Positions 1 through 9,128 of a DNA stretch of 64,000 bases are shown here, piece after piece. The stretch is from Butyricimonas paravirosa (lineage in GTDB: Bacteria; Bacteroidota; Bacteroidia; Bacteroidales; Marinifilaceae). Below the pieces are notes generated by a model. It searched no databases, was not told where the DNA came from, and worked only from the letters and a program-made list of their open reading frames with translations. The stretch lies in NCBI RefSeq assembly GCF_032878955.1, contig NZ_CP043839.1, positions 868,001 through 932,000 of the forward strand. Direction: 5' to 3'. Both the position numbers and the translations under genes were made by a program. Numbering within the stretch: position 1 is the stretch's first letter; every line of letters begins with the position of its first letter.

Positions 1-176
1 TCCAACAAACGCTGGATACACGCTTTCGCCCGAAGTTTATCAACAATTTTGCCCCGTTTAACTCCTTGTGAGGCAATACTTATGACACCGACCAAACGAC
101 AATCACTCCCGGACTTTTCTCCGAGAGCCATCACCATTTTTCCAGACCCCATATCCAAAGAAGCTACAAACCCCAT
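1..176 (-). CDS. ftsA: Cell division protein FtsA, N-terminal fragment
   Basis: Actin-like protein that tethers the FtsZ ring to the inner membrane. Only the first 58 residues are in the window; the gene continues past the left edge. The minus-strand frame opens with an ATG at 176, and its start (MGFVASLDMGSGKMVMALGE) is the phosphate-1 region of the actin fold as seen in FtsA. It begins 13 bases after the ftsQ stop, the expected last part of a dcw cluster, with ftsZ expected next outside the window. The identification rests on this short N-terminus and on position. Confidence 0.85.
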   Translation of the reverse strand, partial: MGFVASLDMGSGKMVMALGEKSGSDCRLVGVISIASQGVKRGKIVDKLRAKACIQRLL

Positions 177-189
177 AATATCTAATATT

Positions 190-915
190 TTATTTTCTAA
201 CACAAACAACTTGGTTGTCAAACTTCAAATTGATTTCCTTGTAACGATTCCACCCTTTTTTCGTGATACCGTCCTTCAGAAACAACATCAACTTCTCCAA
301 CCTCGCCTCGCAATCATCCACCTTTCCCAACACGATCCGGAAATCCCCCACTTTAGGAATCATCACAACATCCTCGTTCGACCTCACAACCAGTTGTTCG
401 ATATACGCGTCCCAAAATGGTTCATTCTTCAATTTCATCGCAAAAGGACCCAGTTTCTCGCAAGCGAATTTCTTATTTATATCACCGGTTGCTACAACAA
501 CCCTGGAAGTAAACTTAGAAGACAACGGCATCACTCTCCCGTCACGATCCACGTAATACCCTTCACCCGTTAGTACTCTCAAAACAGGTTCACGTTGTTG
601 GATATTTACATGAATATAACCGTCTAAACTGTAGTAAACCTGAGCCGATTTAATCATCGGATTCTTGACAAGCACCCTTTCCAAACTATCTTTATTCACC
701 GCCAATATACTTTTGTCCATAATGTCTCCGTACCCCTTCTTTATCGCCTTCATAACATCCTCCTCGTCGACAAACACGTTAACATCCGTATTCTTGACAG
801 CCACCCGTACCCCTCTACATGTTACCTCCCCCGATTTTGTCGCCACAAAGGTAAGCACAATTATCAGGTATACAAGCAAAATGCAAGATAATATGTAAGG
901 TAAAATGCGTTTCAT
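190..915 (-). CDS. ftsQ: Cell division protein FtsQ
   Basis: Bitopic inner-membrane divisome protein of 241 residues that links early and late division proteins. It has a short cytoplasmic start, one hydrophobic segment at about residues 5-25, then a periplasmic POTRA-like part (about 35-105) and a beta domain that includes the stretch GEGYYVDRDGRVMPL. FtsQ is poorly conserved in Bacteroidota, so the assignment leans on topology and on position between murC and ftsA. The 81-base spacer to murC is A/T-rich and contains a degenerate AATTTAAAATT word. Confidence 0.85.
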   Translation of the reverse strand: MKRILPYILSCILLVYLIIVLTFVATKSGEVTCRGVRVAVKNTDVNVFVDEEDVMKAIKKGYGDIMDKSILAVNKDSLERVLVKNPMIKSAQVYYSLDGYIHVNIQQREPVLRVLTGEGYYVDRDGRVMPLSSKFTSRVVVATGDINKKFACEKLGPFAMKLKNEPFWDAYIEQLVVRSNEDVVMIPKVGDFRIVLGKVDDCEARLEKLMLFLKDGITKKGWNRYKEINLKFDNQVVCVRK

Positions 916-996
916 CTCTATTCCCTGCCTACAAATTTAAAATTTCTAATTCAAATTCTCGTCTCTTATCCATTACATCCAAACCTGTAACCCCGA

Positions 997-2364
997 TCAA
1001 CAATCCGTCCCTCCAAACATCTCCGTGAAAATCGGAATAAAACGATCTATATCCCCGGCACCCACGGTCATAAAAACTCCCTCCTTCACGTTCTCCTTCA
1101 CATACTCCGGAAACTCTTCCTTCGTCACCCGCACGAATGGCACCGTCAGTCGATCGGCAATCAACCCCGACGTCACCCCCGGAATCGGTTGTTCCCGTGC
1201 CGGGTAAATATCCAGCAGGATCACCTGATCCGCGAGATTCAAACTCTTCGCGAACTCCGGGTAAAAATCATTTGTCCGTGAGTACAAATGAGGCTGAAAA
1301 GCTACCGTCAACCTCTTATCCGGCCACATCTCCCGAATAGAAGAAAGAGACGCCTCAATCTCCCGCGGATGATGAGCGTAATCGTCAATATAAATCAATC
1401 GGTCACCCTTCGCGTGTACGTCAAACCTACGGGAAACCCCTTTAAACAAAGGCAAAGCCACCCGAATCTCTTCCGGTGTCACTCCTGCATACAAAGCCAC
1501 CGTGATTGCAGCCGTCGCGTTCTCCACGTTCACCCGCCCCGGAAAACATATTCTCAAATCCCTTATCTCCACATCTTTCCCGATATAATCAAACAAGTAA
1601 CTCCCGTTATCCACCCGCAACCGATCGGCATAATAATCCGCTTTCTCCCCGGCAGCATAATACCCGGTAATCGTTCTTTTTTTCAATTCCAACCCCTTAC
1701 GTAAAAACAACTCACCTCGTGTCTGCAAGGCAAACTCCTCGAAAGCCTCGATCAAATGCTCGTGCGTCCCGTATATATCCAGATGATCCGCATCCATAGC
1801 CGTGATTACCGCAATCTCCGGATGTAAATGCAAAAATGAACGATCATACTCGTCCGCCTCAATCACCACGTAATCCGAATCCTTATCAATCAATAAATTC
1901 GTGCCGAAATTAGAGGAAATTCCCCCTAGGAAAGCACTACATCCCACGTGCGAACGATTCAACAGAAAAGCCAGCATCGTCGTGGTCGTCGTCTTTCCAT
2001 GCGTTCCGGCAATGCAAAGCGCTTTTTTACTATGGGACAAAAATCCCAGCACCTCCGCCCGTTTATGCAAAGCGTACCCGTTATCCCGGAAAAAACTAAG
2101 AATACGATTTTCCTGCGGTACCGCCGGAGTATATACCACCAACGTATGCTCCTTATCCCGGAAAACCTCCCGAACTCCCTTCTCGTCATCCTCGTAAGTA
2201 ATCTCAAACCCTTCTTTGTCCGTCATTTTTCGTGTCAACGGTGACGATGTCCGGTCATATCCTGCCACCTCGTAACCCATCACCTTAAAATAACGAGCCA
2301 ACGCACTCATTCCAATCCCCCCGATACCCACGAAATACACCGCCTTTATATTCTTAATATCCAT
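997..2364 (-). CDS. murC: UDP-N-acetylmuramate--L-alanine ligase MurC
   Basis: Cytoplasmic ligase that adds L-alanine to UDP-MurNAc, the first amino-acid step of the peptidoglycan stem. At 455 residues it has normal length. Visible parts are the N-terminal UDP-binding motif GIGGIGMSALA (about 13-23), the ATP-binding loop GTHGKTTTTT (about 119), the Mur central motif around EADEYDRSFLHL, and the C-terminal DDYAHHPREI signature (about 327). It sits between murG and ftsQ on the same strand, with 74 and 81 bases between them, so it is part of the dcw transcript. Confidence 0.97.
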   Translation of the reverse strand: MDIKNIKAVYFVGIGGIGMSALARYFKVMGYEVAGYDRTSSPLTRKMTDKEGFEITYEDDEKGVREVFRDKEHTLVVYTPAVPQENRILSFFRDNGYALHKRAEVLGFLSHSKKALCIAGTHGKTTTTTMLAFLLNRSHVGCSAFLGGISSNFGTNLLIDKDSDYVVIEADEYDRSFLHLHPEIAVITAMDADHLDIYGTHEHLIEAFEEFALQTRGELFLRKGLELKKRTITGYYAAGEKADYYADRLRVDNGSYLFDYIGKDVEIRDLRICFPGRVNVENATAAITVALYAGVTPEEIRVALPLFKGVSRRFDVHAKGDRLIYIDDYAHHPREIEASLSSIREMWPDKRLTVAFQPHLYSRTNDFYPEFAKSLNLADQVILLDIYPAREQPIPGVTSGLIADRLTVPFVRVTKEEFPEYVKENVKEGVFMTVGAGDIDRFIPIFTEMFGGTDC

Positions 2365-2370
2365 ACCATG

Positions 2371-2400
2371 AATTTAAAATTTAAAATTTAAAATTTAAAA
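2371..2400. repeat. TTTAAAA short tandem repeat in the murG-murC spacer
   Basis: Four copies of a 7-base TTTAAAA unit directly upstream of the murC start, in the spacer that follows murG. Degenerate versions of the same word lie before ftsL (about 11895-11920), before rsmH (about 12925-12945), before ftsQ and before glmM (about 54655-54690). This is a spacer repeat with no visible coding role; it sits where the murC ribosome-binding region would be. Confidence 0.8.
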
Positions 2401-2438
2401 TGGCAGACCATTCAATTCTAAATTTTACATTCTACACT

Positions 2439-3533
2439 TTAAACTATCTTCAATATTTCCCTCGCAATCACCTCATCCGAATCCTTCATTGCCAGCGTCA
2501 AGATATGCTCGGACAAACTTTTCCGTTCCCCGTCATCCTGCAACAGGCGTTCCATCACCTCTCCCAAACGCTCCACCACCTCGGCATCCTTCACCATCAC
2601 GGCAGCTTGTTTATTCACCAGCGCCATAGCATTCTTTGTCTGGTGATCTTCTGCCACGTTAGGCGAGGGCACTAACACCACGGCTTTTCCCAGCAAGCAC
2701 AACTCAGAAATCGTACCCGCACCCGCTCTTGCCACCACCAAATCAGCACAAGCATACGCCAAATCCATCCGTTTCAAAAACGGCATAAACTTCACGTTTT
2801 CCGGCATACGTCCCTTCAATTGTTCTTCCAGCTCCTTGTGGTAATAACTCCCGCACTGCCAAATCACCTGCACGTCCTTCCACCCCGCAATCTTCTCCAA
2901 CCATCTCACCATAGCCTTGTTAATCGACCCGGCACCCAGACTACCTCCGGTGACCAGCACCGTTTTCTTATTCGCATCCAGCCCGTAGAAAGCAATCCCC
3001 TCCACCCGTTCATTCACGGCATTCAACAAATCCTTCCGCACCGGATTCCCCGTAAATATAATCTTTTCCTTTGGAAAAAAACGTTCCATTCCCTCGTAAG
3101 CCACACAAATCTTGGCAGCCTTCTTTGCCAGCAACTTATTGGTCACCCCGGCGTATGAATTTTGCTCCTGCAACACCAACGGAATACCCGCGTTCGTGGC
3201 CACCTTTCCAATCGGCCCGCTAGCATATCCCCCAACACCAACTACTACATCCGGTTTAAACTCCCGCACCACTCGTTTGGCCTTCTTCAAACTCCGCCAT
3301 AAATTCCACAATACTTTCAGATTATTCAACGTCAGCTTACGTTGTAACCCTCTCACCGGTAATCCCACGATCTTATACCCGGCTTCCGGCACCTTCTCCA
3401 TCTCCATCTTCCCCTCTGCCCCCACGAACAGAATCTCTATATCCTTATTCAACCGTTTCAGCGCATTCGCAATAGAAAGGGCAGGAAATATATGTCCTCC
3501 CGTTCCGCCTCCACTAATAATTACTTTCTTCAT
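2439..3533 (-). CDS. murG: UDP-GlcNAc:lipid I GlcNAc transferase MurG
   Basis: Peripheral membrane glycosyltransferase of family GT28 that converts lipid I to lipid II. Length is 364 residues, normal for MurG. The glycine-rich N-terminus GGGTGGHIFPAL (about 8-19) is the lipid I-binding loop. VVGVGGYASGP (about 98) and the nucleotide-binding region VVARAGAGTISEL (about 266-278) with a following AEDHQTKNA are the family signatures. It starts 19 bases after ftsW ends, so the two are surely co-transcribed. Confidence 0.97.
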   Translation of the reverse strand: MKKVIISGGGTGGHIFPALSIANALKRLNKDIEILFVGAEGKMEMEKVPEAGYKIVGLPVRGLQRKLTLNNLKVLWNLWRSLKKAKRVVREFKPDVVVGVGGYASGPIGKVATNAGIPLVLQEQNSYAGVTNKLLAKKAAKICVAYEGMERFFPKEKIIFTGNPVRKDLLNAVNERVEGIAFYGLDANKKTVLVTGGSLGAGSINKAMVRWLEKIAGWKDVQVIWQCGSYYHKELEEQLKGRMPENVKFMPFLKRMDLAYACADLVVARAGAGTISELCLLGKAVVLVPSPNVAEDHQTKNAMALVNKQAAVMVKDAEVVERLGEVMERLLQDDGERKSLSEHILTLAMKDSDEVIAREILKIV

Positions 3534-3552
3534 ATCTCAAATATCTTCATGT

Positions 3553-4779
3553 TCAATTTTCCTCGTTCTCTTCTTCCTCGTTTATACCTTGAGCGGCCAT
3601 CTTTAGTTTCTCCTTCTCTTCCCGTTCTCCCTCTTCCGAGAAAGTATGACTGACACTCAATATCATCCCGAAAGACGCACTCGTGAACAACAGAGAGGTA
3701 CCCCCCATACTCACCAGCGGCAACGGCTGTCCGGTCACGGGGAAAAGTCCCACGCAAACCCCCATGTTAATCAATGCCTGAAACACGATACACAGCCCCA
3801 ATCCGGCCACCAGAATCGCCGGGAACATCCTCGTGCAACGTCGCACGATCACCCCTACCCGGTACAAAATAATCAGGTAAAGCAACATCACGATCCCGGC
3901 CCCAACCAGCCCATATTCCTCCACAATAATAGCAAATATAAAATCCGAATACGGGTGAGGCAAGAAATTCCTCTGCACGCTATTTCCCGGTCCCAGTCCC
4001 ATCAATCCTCCTTTTGCCACGGCAATCTTCGCCTGATCCGATTGGTACGAATCGTCACTGTCCGTCTCGCTCGGGTTCACGAAATGCTCGATACGGCTTT
4101 TCACCGTCAACAAACGTCCCGCAGACTTCAAATGCTTTTCCGGAACGATAAAAACAACCGCCAGCATCAAAATCATCAACCCCACAATCACCCCGATCAA
4201 CTTCGCGTACGTCTTCCAGTATAAACGTCCGACAAACAACATCACCAAACAAACCCCGCCCAGCAATGCCGATGTCGAGAAATTCTCCATAAAAATCAAG
4301 AACAGCACCGGCACCACTAACGTCATCCGCCATAACACATTATTGCTACAACACTCCTCCGTTTGTTCAAAAGCAATCGCACGGGCACAGTACATAATAA
4401 TCCCCAGTTTCGCCATTTCCGAAGGCTGGAACGTGAACCCGATTCCCGGAATCGTCACCCAACGCCCCGCATCATTCAACGTCGTACCCGCAAACTTCGC
4501 CCACAACAGGAATATCAACGACATTCCCAGCACGATCTTGGCAAACGAAAGGAAGTACTTGTAATGAAACGACTGCAATGTCAGAATCACCACCATACAC
4601 CCGAACATCAAAAACAACTGTTTAATCAAATAATAACTGGTATTCCCTCCCCGCACACGAAACGCCAGACTCCCCGTCGAAGAATACACCACGATCAACG
4701 AGGCCAGCATCAACCCGATGACCACGTACCACAACGTCCGATCCCCCTTAAATACCACCTTATTCTTTAGATTCAACAT
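3553..4779 (-). CDS. ftsW: Septal peptidoglycan polymerase FtsW (SEDS family)
   Basis: SEDS-family glycosyltransferase that polymerises lipid II at the septum with its partner FtsI, encoded four genes upstream. The protein has 408 residues with about ten hydrophobic segments. Typical family stretches are GRWVTIPGIGFTFQPSEMAK (about 106-125), LMGLGPGNSVQRNFLPHPYS (about 258) and the C-terminal PVTGQPLPLVSMGGTSLL. The charged tail after residue 380 is Glu/Lys-rich and ends in a run of Glu and Asn, longer than in E. coli FtsW. Context makes FtsW more likely than RodA. Confidence 0.95.
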   Translation of the reverse strand: MLNLKNKVVFKGDRTLWYVVIGLMLASLIVVYSSTGSLAFRVRGGNTSYYLIKQLFLMFGCMVVILTLQSFHYKYFLSFAKIVLGMSLIFLLWAKFAGTTLNDAGRWVTIPGIGFTFQPSEMAKLGIIMYCARAIAFEQTEECCSNNVLWRMTLVVPVLFLIFMENFSTSALLGGVCLVMLFVGRLYWKTYAKLIGVIVGLMILMLAVVFIVPEKHLKSAGRLLTVKSRIEHFVNPSETDSDDSYQSDQAKIAVAKGGLMGLGPGNSVQRNFLPHPYSDFIFAIIVEEYGLVGAGIVMLLYLIILYRVGVIVRRCTRMFPAILVAGLGLCIVFQALINMGVCVGLFPVTGQPLPLVSMGGTSLLFTSASFGMILSVSHTFSEEGEREEKEKLKMAAQGINEEEENEEN

Positions 4780-4781
4780 AC

Positions 4782-4861
4782 GGATTTCTTGATTTATGAT
4801 TTATGATTAAGTGATTCCAGCCGCACAAAATCAACGTTTTTTATCTTTCAACTTTTAGTTT
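4782..4861. repeat. Composite degenerate spacer repeat between murD and ftsW
   Basis: The 80-base spacer is made of two word families: a GATT/ATGATT/GTGATT stretch (about 4790-4818) and a T-rich TTTTAGTTTTTATC stretch (about 4845-4861, running into the end of murD). The joining segment GATTCCAGCC, CACAA, ACG and TTTT at 4813-4842 recurs almost unchanged at 61390-61416 between the ROK gene and glnA, 57 kb away. It is therefore a dispersed repeat rather than random A/T-rich sequence. Confidence 0.75.
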
Positions 4862-6208
4862 TTATCTTTTAGTTTTTAACTTTTTCACCTTCTCCTTAAA
4901 CATCTCCCCCCGATTCTCGTAATTCTTAAACAAGTCAAAACTAGCACAACAAGGAGAAAGCAGTACCACATCCCCCTCCTCTGCCCGGCGATAAGCCACC
5001 TCCATCGTCTCATCCAAACTATGAGTATCCACCACCTCGCAGATCGGCGAGAACGCCTCGATCAACTTCTTATTATCCACGCCCATACAAATCAACAACT
5101 TCACCTTCTCCTTCACCAAATCAAACAACACGCTGTAATCATTTCCTTTATCCGTTCCTCCCGCAATCCACACCACCGGAGCGTGCATACTATCCAAAGC
5201 ATACCAAGCAGAATCCACGTTTGTTGCCTTTGAATCATTAATATAAGTGACACCATTCACCACGTCCACCGTCTCCAAACGATGCTCCACCTGCGGGAAT
5301 GTTGTCAATCCCTTCCTCAAATCCTCGTCACTCACCCCGGCCTTCAAAGCGGCCAATATTGCTGCCATCGCATTATACACGTTATGCCGTCCTTGAATCG
5401 AGATCTCCTGTTTGGCAATCCGGAACTCCCGATCTCCCCAGTGGGCCACCACCGTGTCCCCATCCATGTAAGCATTCACCCCGGCGTAATCCGAGTAAGT
5501 GAACCCGACTGCCTCCGGCACAATATCCCCCCGTTCCACTCTCTCCCGCACAACCTCGCAGTCATAACCATATATAAACAAATCCTCCTTCCGCATATTA
5601 TTCAATATCCGGAACTTCGAATTCGCGTAATTCTCAAATTTATAATCATACCGATCCAGATGATCCGGTGTAATATTCGTCAATATCGCCGTGTCACAAC
5701 GGAATTGGAACATCCCATCCAACTGAAAACTAGACAACTCCACCACGTACACCCGGTGCAAATCGTCAGCTACCTGTGCCGCCAGACTATTTCCCACGTT
5801 CCCGGCCAGTCCCACGTCATACCCGGCCTTCTCCAATATATGATACAGCAACAAAGTAGTAGTAGTTTTCCCGTTACTCCCCGTGATACAATACATCTTC
5901 GCATCCGTGTGCCGTCCCGCAAATTCGATCTCGGAAATCACCTCGATTCCCTTCCCCCTCAGCCCCACGATCATCGGCAGCTTATCCGGAATGCCCGGAC
6001 TCTTCACCACCAAATCTGCGGCGAAAATGCGTCCTTCCGTGTGTTGCCCTTCTTCATACTCTACCCCCAATTCCTCCAACACACGCTTATACTTGTCGGC
6101 CAACTTCCCCTTGTCCGACAAAAAAACCTCATACCCTAACTTCTTTCCTAACTTGGCAGCTCCCGCTCCACTTTCTCCTCCGCCTAAAATAACCAACCGT
6201 TCCATCAT
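4862..6208 (-). CDS. murD: UDP-MurNAc-L-alanine--D-glutamate ligase MurD
   Basis: Cytoplasmic Mur ligase that adds D-glutamate to UDP-MurNAc-L-Ala. It has 448 residues, the usual size. The N-terminus VILGGGESGAGAAKL (about 6-20) binds UDP, the ATP loop GSNGKTTTTL lies at about 110, and NITPDHLDRY and the C-terminal INDSKATNVDS motif (about 318) mark the catalytic and substrate-binding domains. Met-Met at the start leaves one codon of doubt. It lies between mraY and ftsW, with spacers of 135 and 82 bases filled by repeats. Confidence 0.97.
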   Translation of the reverse strand: MMERLVILGGGESGAGAAKLGKKLGYEVFLSDKGKLADKYKRVLEELGVEYEEGQHTEGRIFAADLVVKSPGIPDKLPMIVGLRGKGIEVISEIEFAGRHTDAKMYCITGSNGKTTTTLLLYHILEKAGYDVGLAGNVGNSLAAQVADDLHRVYVVELSSFQLDGMFQFRCDTAILTNITPDHLDRYDYKFENYANSKFRILNNMRKEDLFIYGYDCEVVRERVERGDIVPEAVGFTYSDYAGVNAYMDGDTVVAHWGDREFRIAKQEISIQGRHNVYNAMAAILAALKAGVSDEDLRKGLTTFPQVEHRLETVDVVNGVTYINDSKATNVDSAWYALDSMHAPVVWIAGGTDKGNDYSVLFDLVKEKVKLLICMGVDNKKLIEAFSPICEVVDTHSLDETMEVAYRRAEEGDVVLLSPCCASFDLFKNYENRGEMFKEKVKKLKTKR

Positions 6209-6343
6209 TTTAGATTTTAAATCTTACGAATTAAATGATTTAGTAATTTCCGATTAGGTGATTCCCGCTCTCGATCCAATACTCTTTTCAATCTCTGAAT
6301 CATTAAATCGCCAATCACTGAATCTCTTTATTTTAAATTTCTT
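6209..6343. repeat. GTGATT-type spacer between mraY and murD
   Basis: A 135-base non-coding spacer made of variants of GATTTAG, GATTAGGTGATT, AATCACTGAATC and TTTTAAATTT. The words match those at 4790-4818 and 11916-12010. There is no open frame of note, and no hairpin with a T-run, so transcription of murD from the mraY side seems uninterrupted. Confidence 0.6.
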
Positions 6344-7594
6344 CTATCGTATTTTCAACGTCACAATCGTTATCACCGCCAGCGCGATTCCCACGATCCA
6401 GAACCGGGTCACGATCTTCGGTTCCGGAATCCCTTTCTTCTGGAAATGGTGATGTAACGGGGACATCAGGAATATCCGTCGTCCCTCCCCGAACTTCTTC
6501 TTTGTATATTTAAAATAGCTGACCTGCATCATCACAGACAAATTCTCCACGAGGAAAATACCACACAGGATAGGGATCAGCAACTCTTTATGAATCATGA
6601 TTGCGAACACGGCAATAATTCCCCCCAGCGACAAACTCCCCGTGTCACCCATAAACACTTGAGCCGGAAACGAGTTATACCACAGGAACCCGATCGTCGC
6701 CCCGATAAACGCGGCAATAAACACCACCAGCTCCCCCGAATGTGGAATATACATGATATTCAAGTAATCCGCATACACCATATTACCCGACACGTACGCC
6801 AAAATACCCAACGTCGCCCCCACGATAGCCGAAGTCCCCGTTGCCAGACCGTCCAATCCATCCGTCAGATTCGCCCCGTTCGACACAGCCGTAACAATCA
6901 CGATCGTGATAATAATAAACACGATCCAACCGATCTCCTCGGCATAGTCCCCGAAAAGCGCCCCGAACCAAGCGTAATCAAACTCGTTATTCTTGAAAAA
7001 AGGTATCGTCGTCTTGGTCGATTTAATATCTTTCGTCAAAACGGTCTGGTTCGTCTCGGACACAAAACCTTCATCTACTGTACTTGTCACCACCCCGACT
7101 TCCGAAATGGAAACCTTCTCCCGGATCAGCACGTCATCGCTCACGTAAAGAGTTACTCCCACGATCAGCCCCAGACCCACTTGTCCGATCACCTTGAAAC
7201 GTCCCTTCAACCCCTCCTTGTGCTTCCGGAACACTTTGATATAATCATCTAGAAAACCGATCAGCCCCAACCAGATCGTCGAAACAATCATCAACTGGAT
7301 ATACACATTATCCAACCGGGCAAACAAAACCACCGGAACCAAAATCGCCAGCAGGATAATCACCCCGCCCATCGTCGGTGTTCCCTTCTTCTGCATCTGC
7401 CCTTCCAACCCCAAGTCCCGGATTTCCTCCCCGACCTGTTGCTTCTGCAAAATACGGATAATACGCTTTCCCACCACCGTGGCAATCAACAATGACAAAA
7501 TCACCGCGCAAGCCGACCGGAACGTGATGTATTGAAACATTCCCGCTCCCGGGAAATCAAACTGTTCTAAATAATCAAAGATATGATAAAACAT
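6344..7594 (-). CDS. mraY: Phospho-MurNAc-pentapeptide transferase MraY
   Basis: Polytopic inner-membrane enzyme that transfers phospho-MurNAc-pentapeptide to undecaprenyl phosphate, giving lipid I. All family motifs are present: GFLDDYIKV (about 113), NLTDGLDGLA (about 243), GDTGSLSLGG (about 317) and PLHHHFQKKG (about 382). At 416 residues it is longer than the roughly 360 of E. coli. The excess is a segment at about residues 155-215, between the DDY and DGLDG motifs, which I take to be the insertion common in Bacteroidota MraY. Its start lies 3 bases after the murE stop. Confidence 0.97.
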   Translation of the reverse strand: MFYHIFDYLEQFDFPGAGMFQYITFRSACAVILSLLIATVVGKRIIRILQKQQVGEEIRDLGLEGQMQKKGTPTMGGVIILLAILVPVVLFARLDNVYIQLMIVSTIWLGLIGFLDDYIKVFRKHKEGLKGRFKVIGQVGLGLIVGVTLYVSDDVLIREKVSISEVGVVTSTVDEGFVSETNQTVLTKDIKSTKTTIPFFKNNEFDYAWFGALFGDYAEEIGWIVFIIITIVIVTAVSNGANLTDGLDGLATGTSAIVGATLGILAYVSGNMVYADYLNIMYIPHSGELVVFIAAFIGATIGFLWYNSFPAQVFMGDTGSLSLGGIIAVFAIMIHKELLIPILCGIFLVENLSVMMQVSYFKYTKKKFGEGRRIFLMSPLHHHFQKKGIPEPKIVTRFWIVGIALAVITIVTLKIR

Positions 7595-7597
7595 GAC

Positions 7598-9046
7598 CTA
7601 CAACTTAAATATTTCCTTAATAACCTCTTTATCATCAAAATGATGTTTCACACCCTTTATCTCTTGGTAATCCTCGTGTCCTTTCCCGGCCACCAGCACA
7701 ATATCCCCCTTCTTCGCCAACATCAACGCCGCACGAATCGCCTCCTTCCGATCGGTAATCGCCAGCACCCGGCTCGCCGCCTCGTCCGGCACCCCGGCTC
7801 GCATATCCTCTATTATCGCGGCAGGCTCCTCGTTTCGCGGGTTATCGGACGTCAGAATCACCCGGTCACTCAACCGACAGGCAACCTCCGCCATCTCCGG
7901 CCGTTTCGTCCGGTCCCGGTCACCCCCGGCACCCACCACCGTGATCACCGTCCCCTCTTTCTTCAGCCCCTCAATCGTCGATAACACGTTCTCCAACGCA
8001 TCCGGCGTGTGCGCGTAATCTACAATAGCCATTACCCCTTCATTCGACAAAATCGTCTCGAAACGTCCCGACACCGGCACCAGCATACTCATCACGGGCA
8101 ACAACTCCTCTTTCCCGAAATCCAACAACCGTGCGCTTGCGTAAACCGCCAGCAAATTATAAGCATTAAAATCCCCCACGAACCTCGTCCACACCTCGCT
8201 GCCGTCCAGTAGCAATAACGTCCCATCCAGATGCCGTTCCAACGTCTTGCAGTTAAAATCCGCCATCCGCTTACAAGAATAAGTATATTTATGAGCTACC
8301 GTGTTCTGCAACATCACCATCCCGTTCTTGTCATCTCCGTTCGTCAACGCGAAAGCCTTCTTCGGCAAGCGGTCAAAAAACGCCTTCTTCGCCTCGATAT
8401 ACGCTTTAAAAGTCTTGTGATAATCGAGATGATCGTGCGTGATATTCGAGAAAATCGCCCCATCAAAATCCAACCCGCTAATCCGTCTTTGGTCAATAGC
8501 GTGCGAACTCACCTCCATGAAACAATACTCGCACCCAGCATCCACCATCCGCCCCATCAGCTCGTTAATCTCCATCGCATCCGGAGTCGTGTGAGTAGCG
8601 TGAACCCTCTCGTCCCCAATATAATTACACACCGTTGACAAAAGCCCCGCTTTCCTTCCCAGCAAGCGCAACAGCTCGTACAACAGCGTCGCCGTCGTCG
8701 TCTTCCCGTTCGTCCCGGTCACCCCGACCACCTTCATCCGGTGGGACGGGTTCCCGTAAAAATTAGAGGCCATCACCCCCAGTGCCTCCGAAGAGTTACC
8801 CGTCTTCACGTAAACTACCCCCTCTTTCAACTCTCCCGGCACCTCCTCACAGACAACCGCCACGGCTCCTGCCGCCACGGCCTTCCCGATATACCCGTGT
8901 CCATCCGCACTCACTCCCCTTTGGGCAACAAACAAATCTCCCTCTCCGACCTTTCTCGAATCGAAGTGTATCATCTTAACCTCTACATCCGGTCTCCCTT
9001 GCACGACCTCGCAGGCAACCCCGTCTAACAGCTCTCTTAAATTCAT
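7598..9046 (-). CDS. murE: UDP-MurNAc-tripeptide ligase MurE, meso-DAP type
   Basis: Cytoplasmic ligase that adds the third residue of the peptidoglycan stem. It has 482 residues. GVTGTNGKTTTATLL (about 109) is the ATP loop, and TTPDAMEINELM and NITHDHLDYH are central-domain motifs. The C-terminal DNPR motif (in LTSDNPRNEEP, about 400) is the signature of enzymes that use meso-diaminopimelate rather than lysine, so a DAP-type wall is predicted. It is almost fused to mraY (3-base gap) and follows ftsI after a 76-base repeat-filled spacer. Confidence 0.96.
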   Translation of the reverse strand: MNLRELLDGVACEVVQGRPDVEVKMIHFDSRKVGEGDLFVAQRGVSADGHGYIGKAVAAGAVAVVCEEVPGELKEGVVYVKTGNSSEALGVMASNFYGNPSHRMKVVGVTGTNGKTTTATLLYELLRLLGRKAGLLSTVCNYIGDERVHATHTTPDAMEINELMGRMVDAGCEYCFMEVSSHAIDQRRISGLDFDGAIFSNITHDHLDYHKTFKAYIEAKKAFFDRLPKKAFALTNGDDKNGMVMLQNTVAHKYTYSCKRMADFNCKTLERHLDGTLLLLDGSEVWTRFVGDFNAYNLLAVYASARLLDFGKEELLPVMSMLVPVSGRFETILSNEGVMAIVDYAHTPDALENVLSTIEGLKKEGTVITVVGAGGDRDRTKRPEMAEVACRLSDRVILTSDNPRNEEPAAIIEDMRAGVPDEAASRVLAITDRKEAIRAALMLAKKGDIVLVAGKGHEDYQEIKGVKHHFDDKEVIKEIFKL

Positions 9047-9063
9047 CTCAAAATATATTACAA

Positions 9064-9128
9064 AACCAACTTTTTAGTTTTTATCTTTTAGCTCTTAACT
9101 TTTATCTTTTAGTTTTTATCTTTTATCT
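9064..9128. repeat. TTTTAGTTTTTATC spacer repeat between ftsI and murE
   Basis: T-rich on the plus strand, thus A-rich on the transcribed strand, made of imperfect copies of TTTTAGTTTTTATC and TTTTATC. The same word fills about 4845-4880, 11325-11375, 11470-11510, 61425-61470 and 62565-62600, and appears inverted at 11243-11275. It occupies the spacer and slightly overlaps the end of ftsI. Confidence 0.75.
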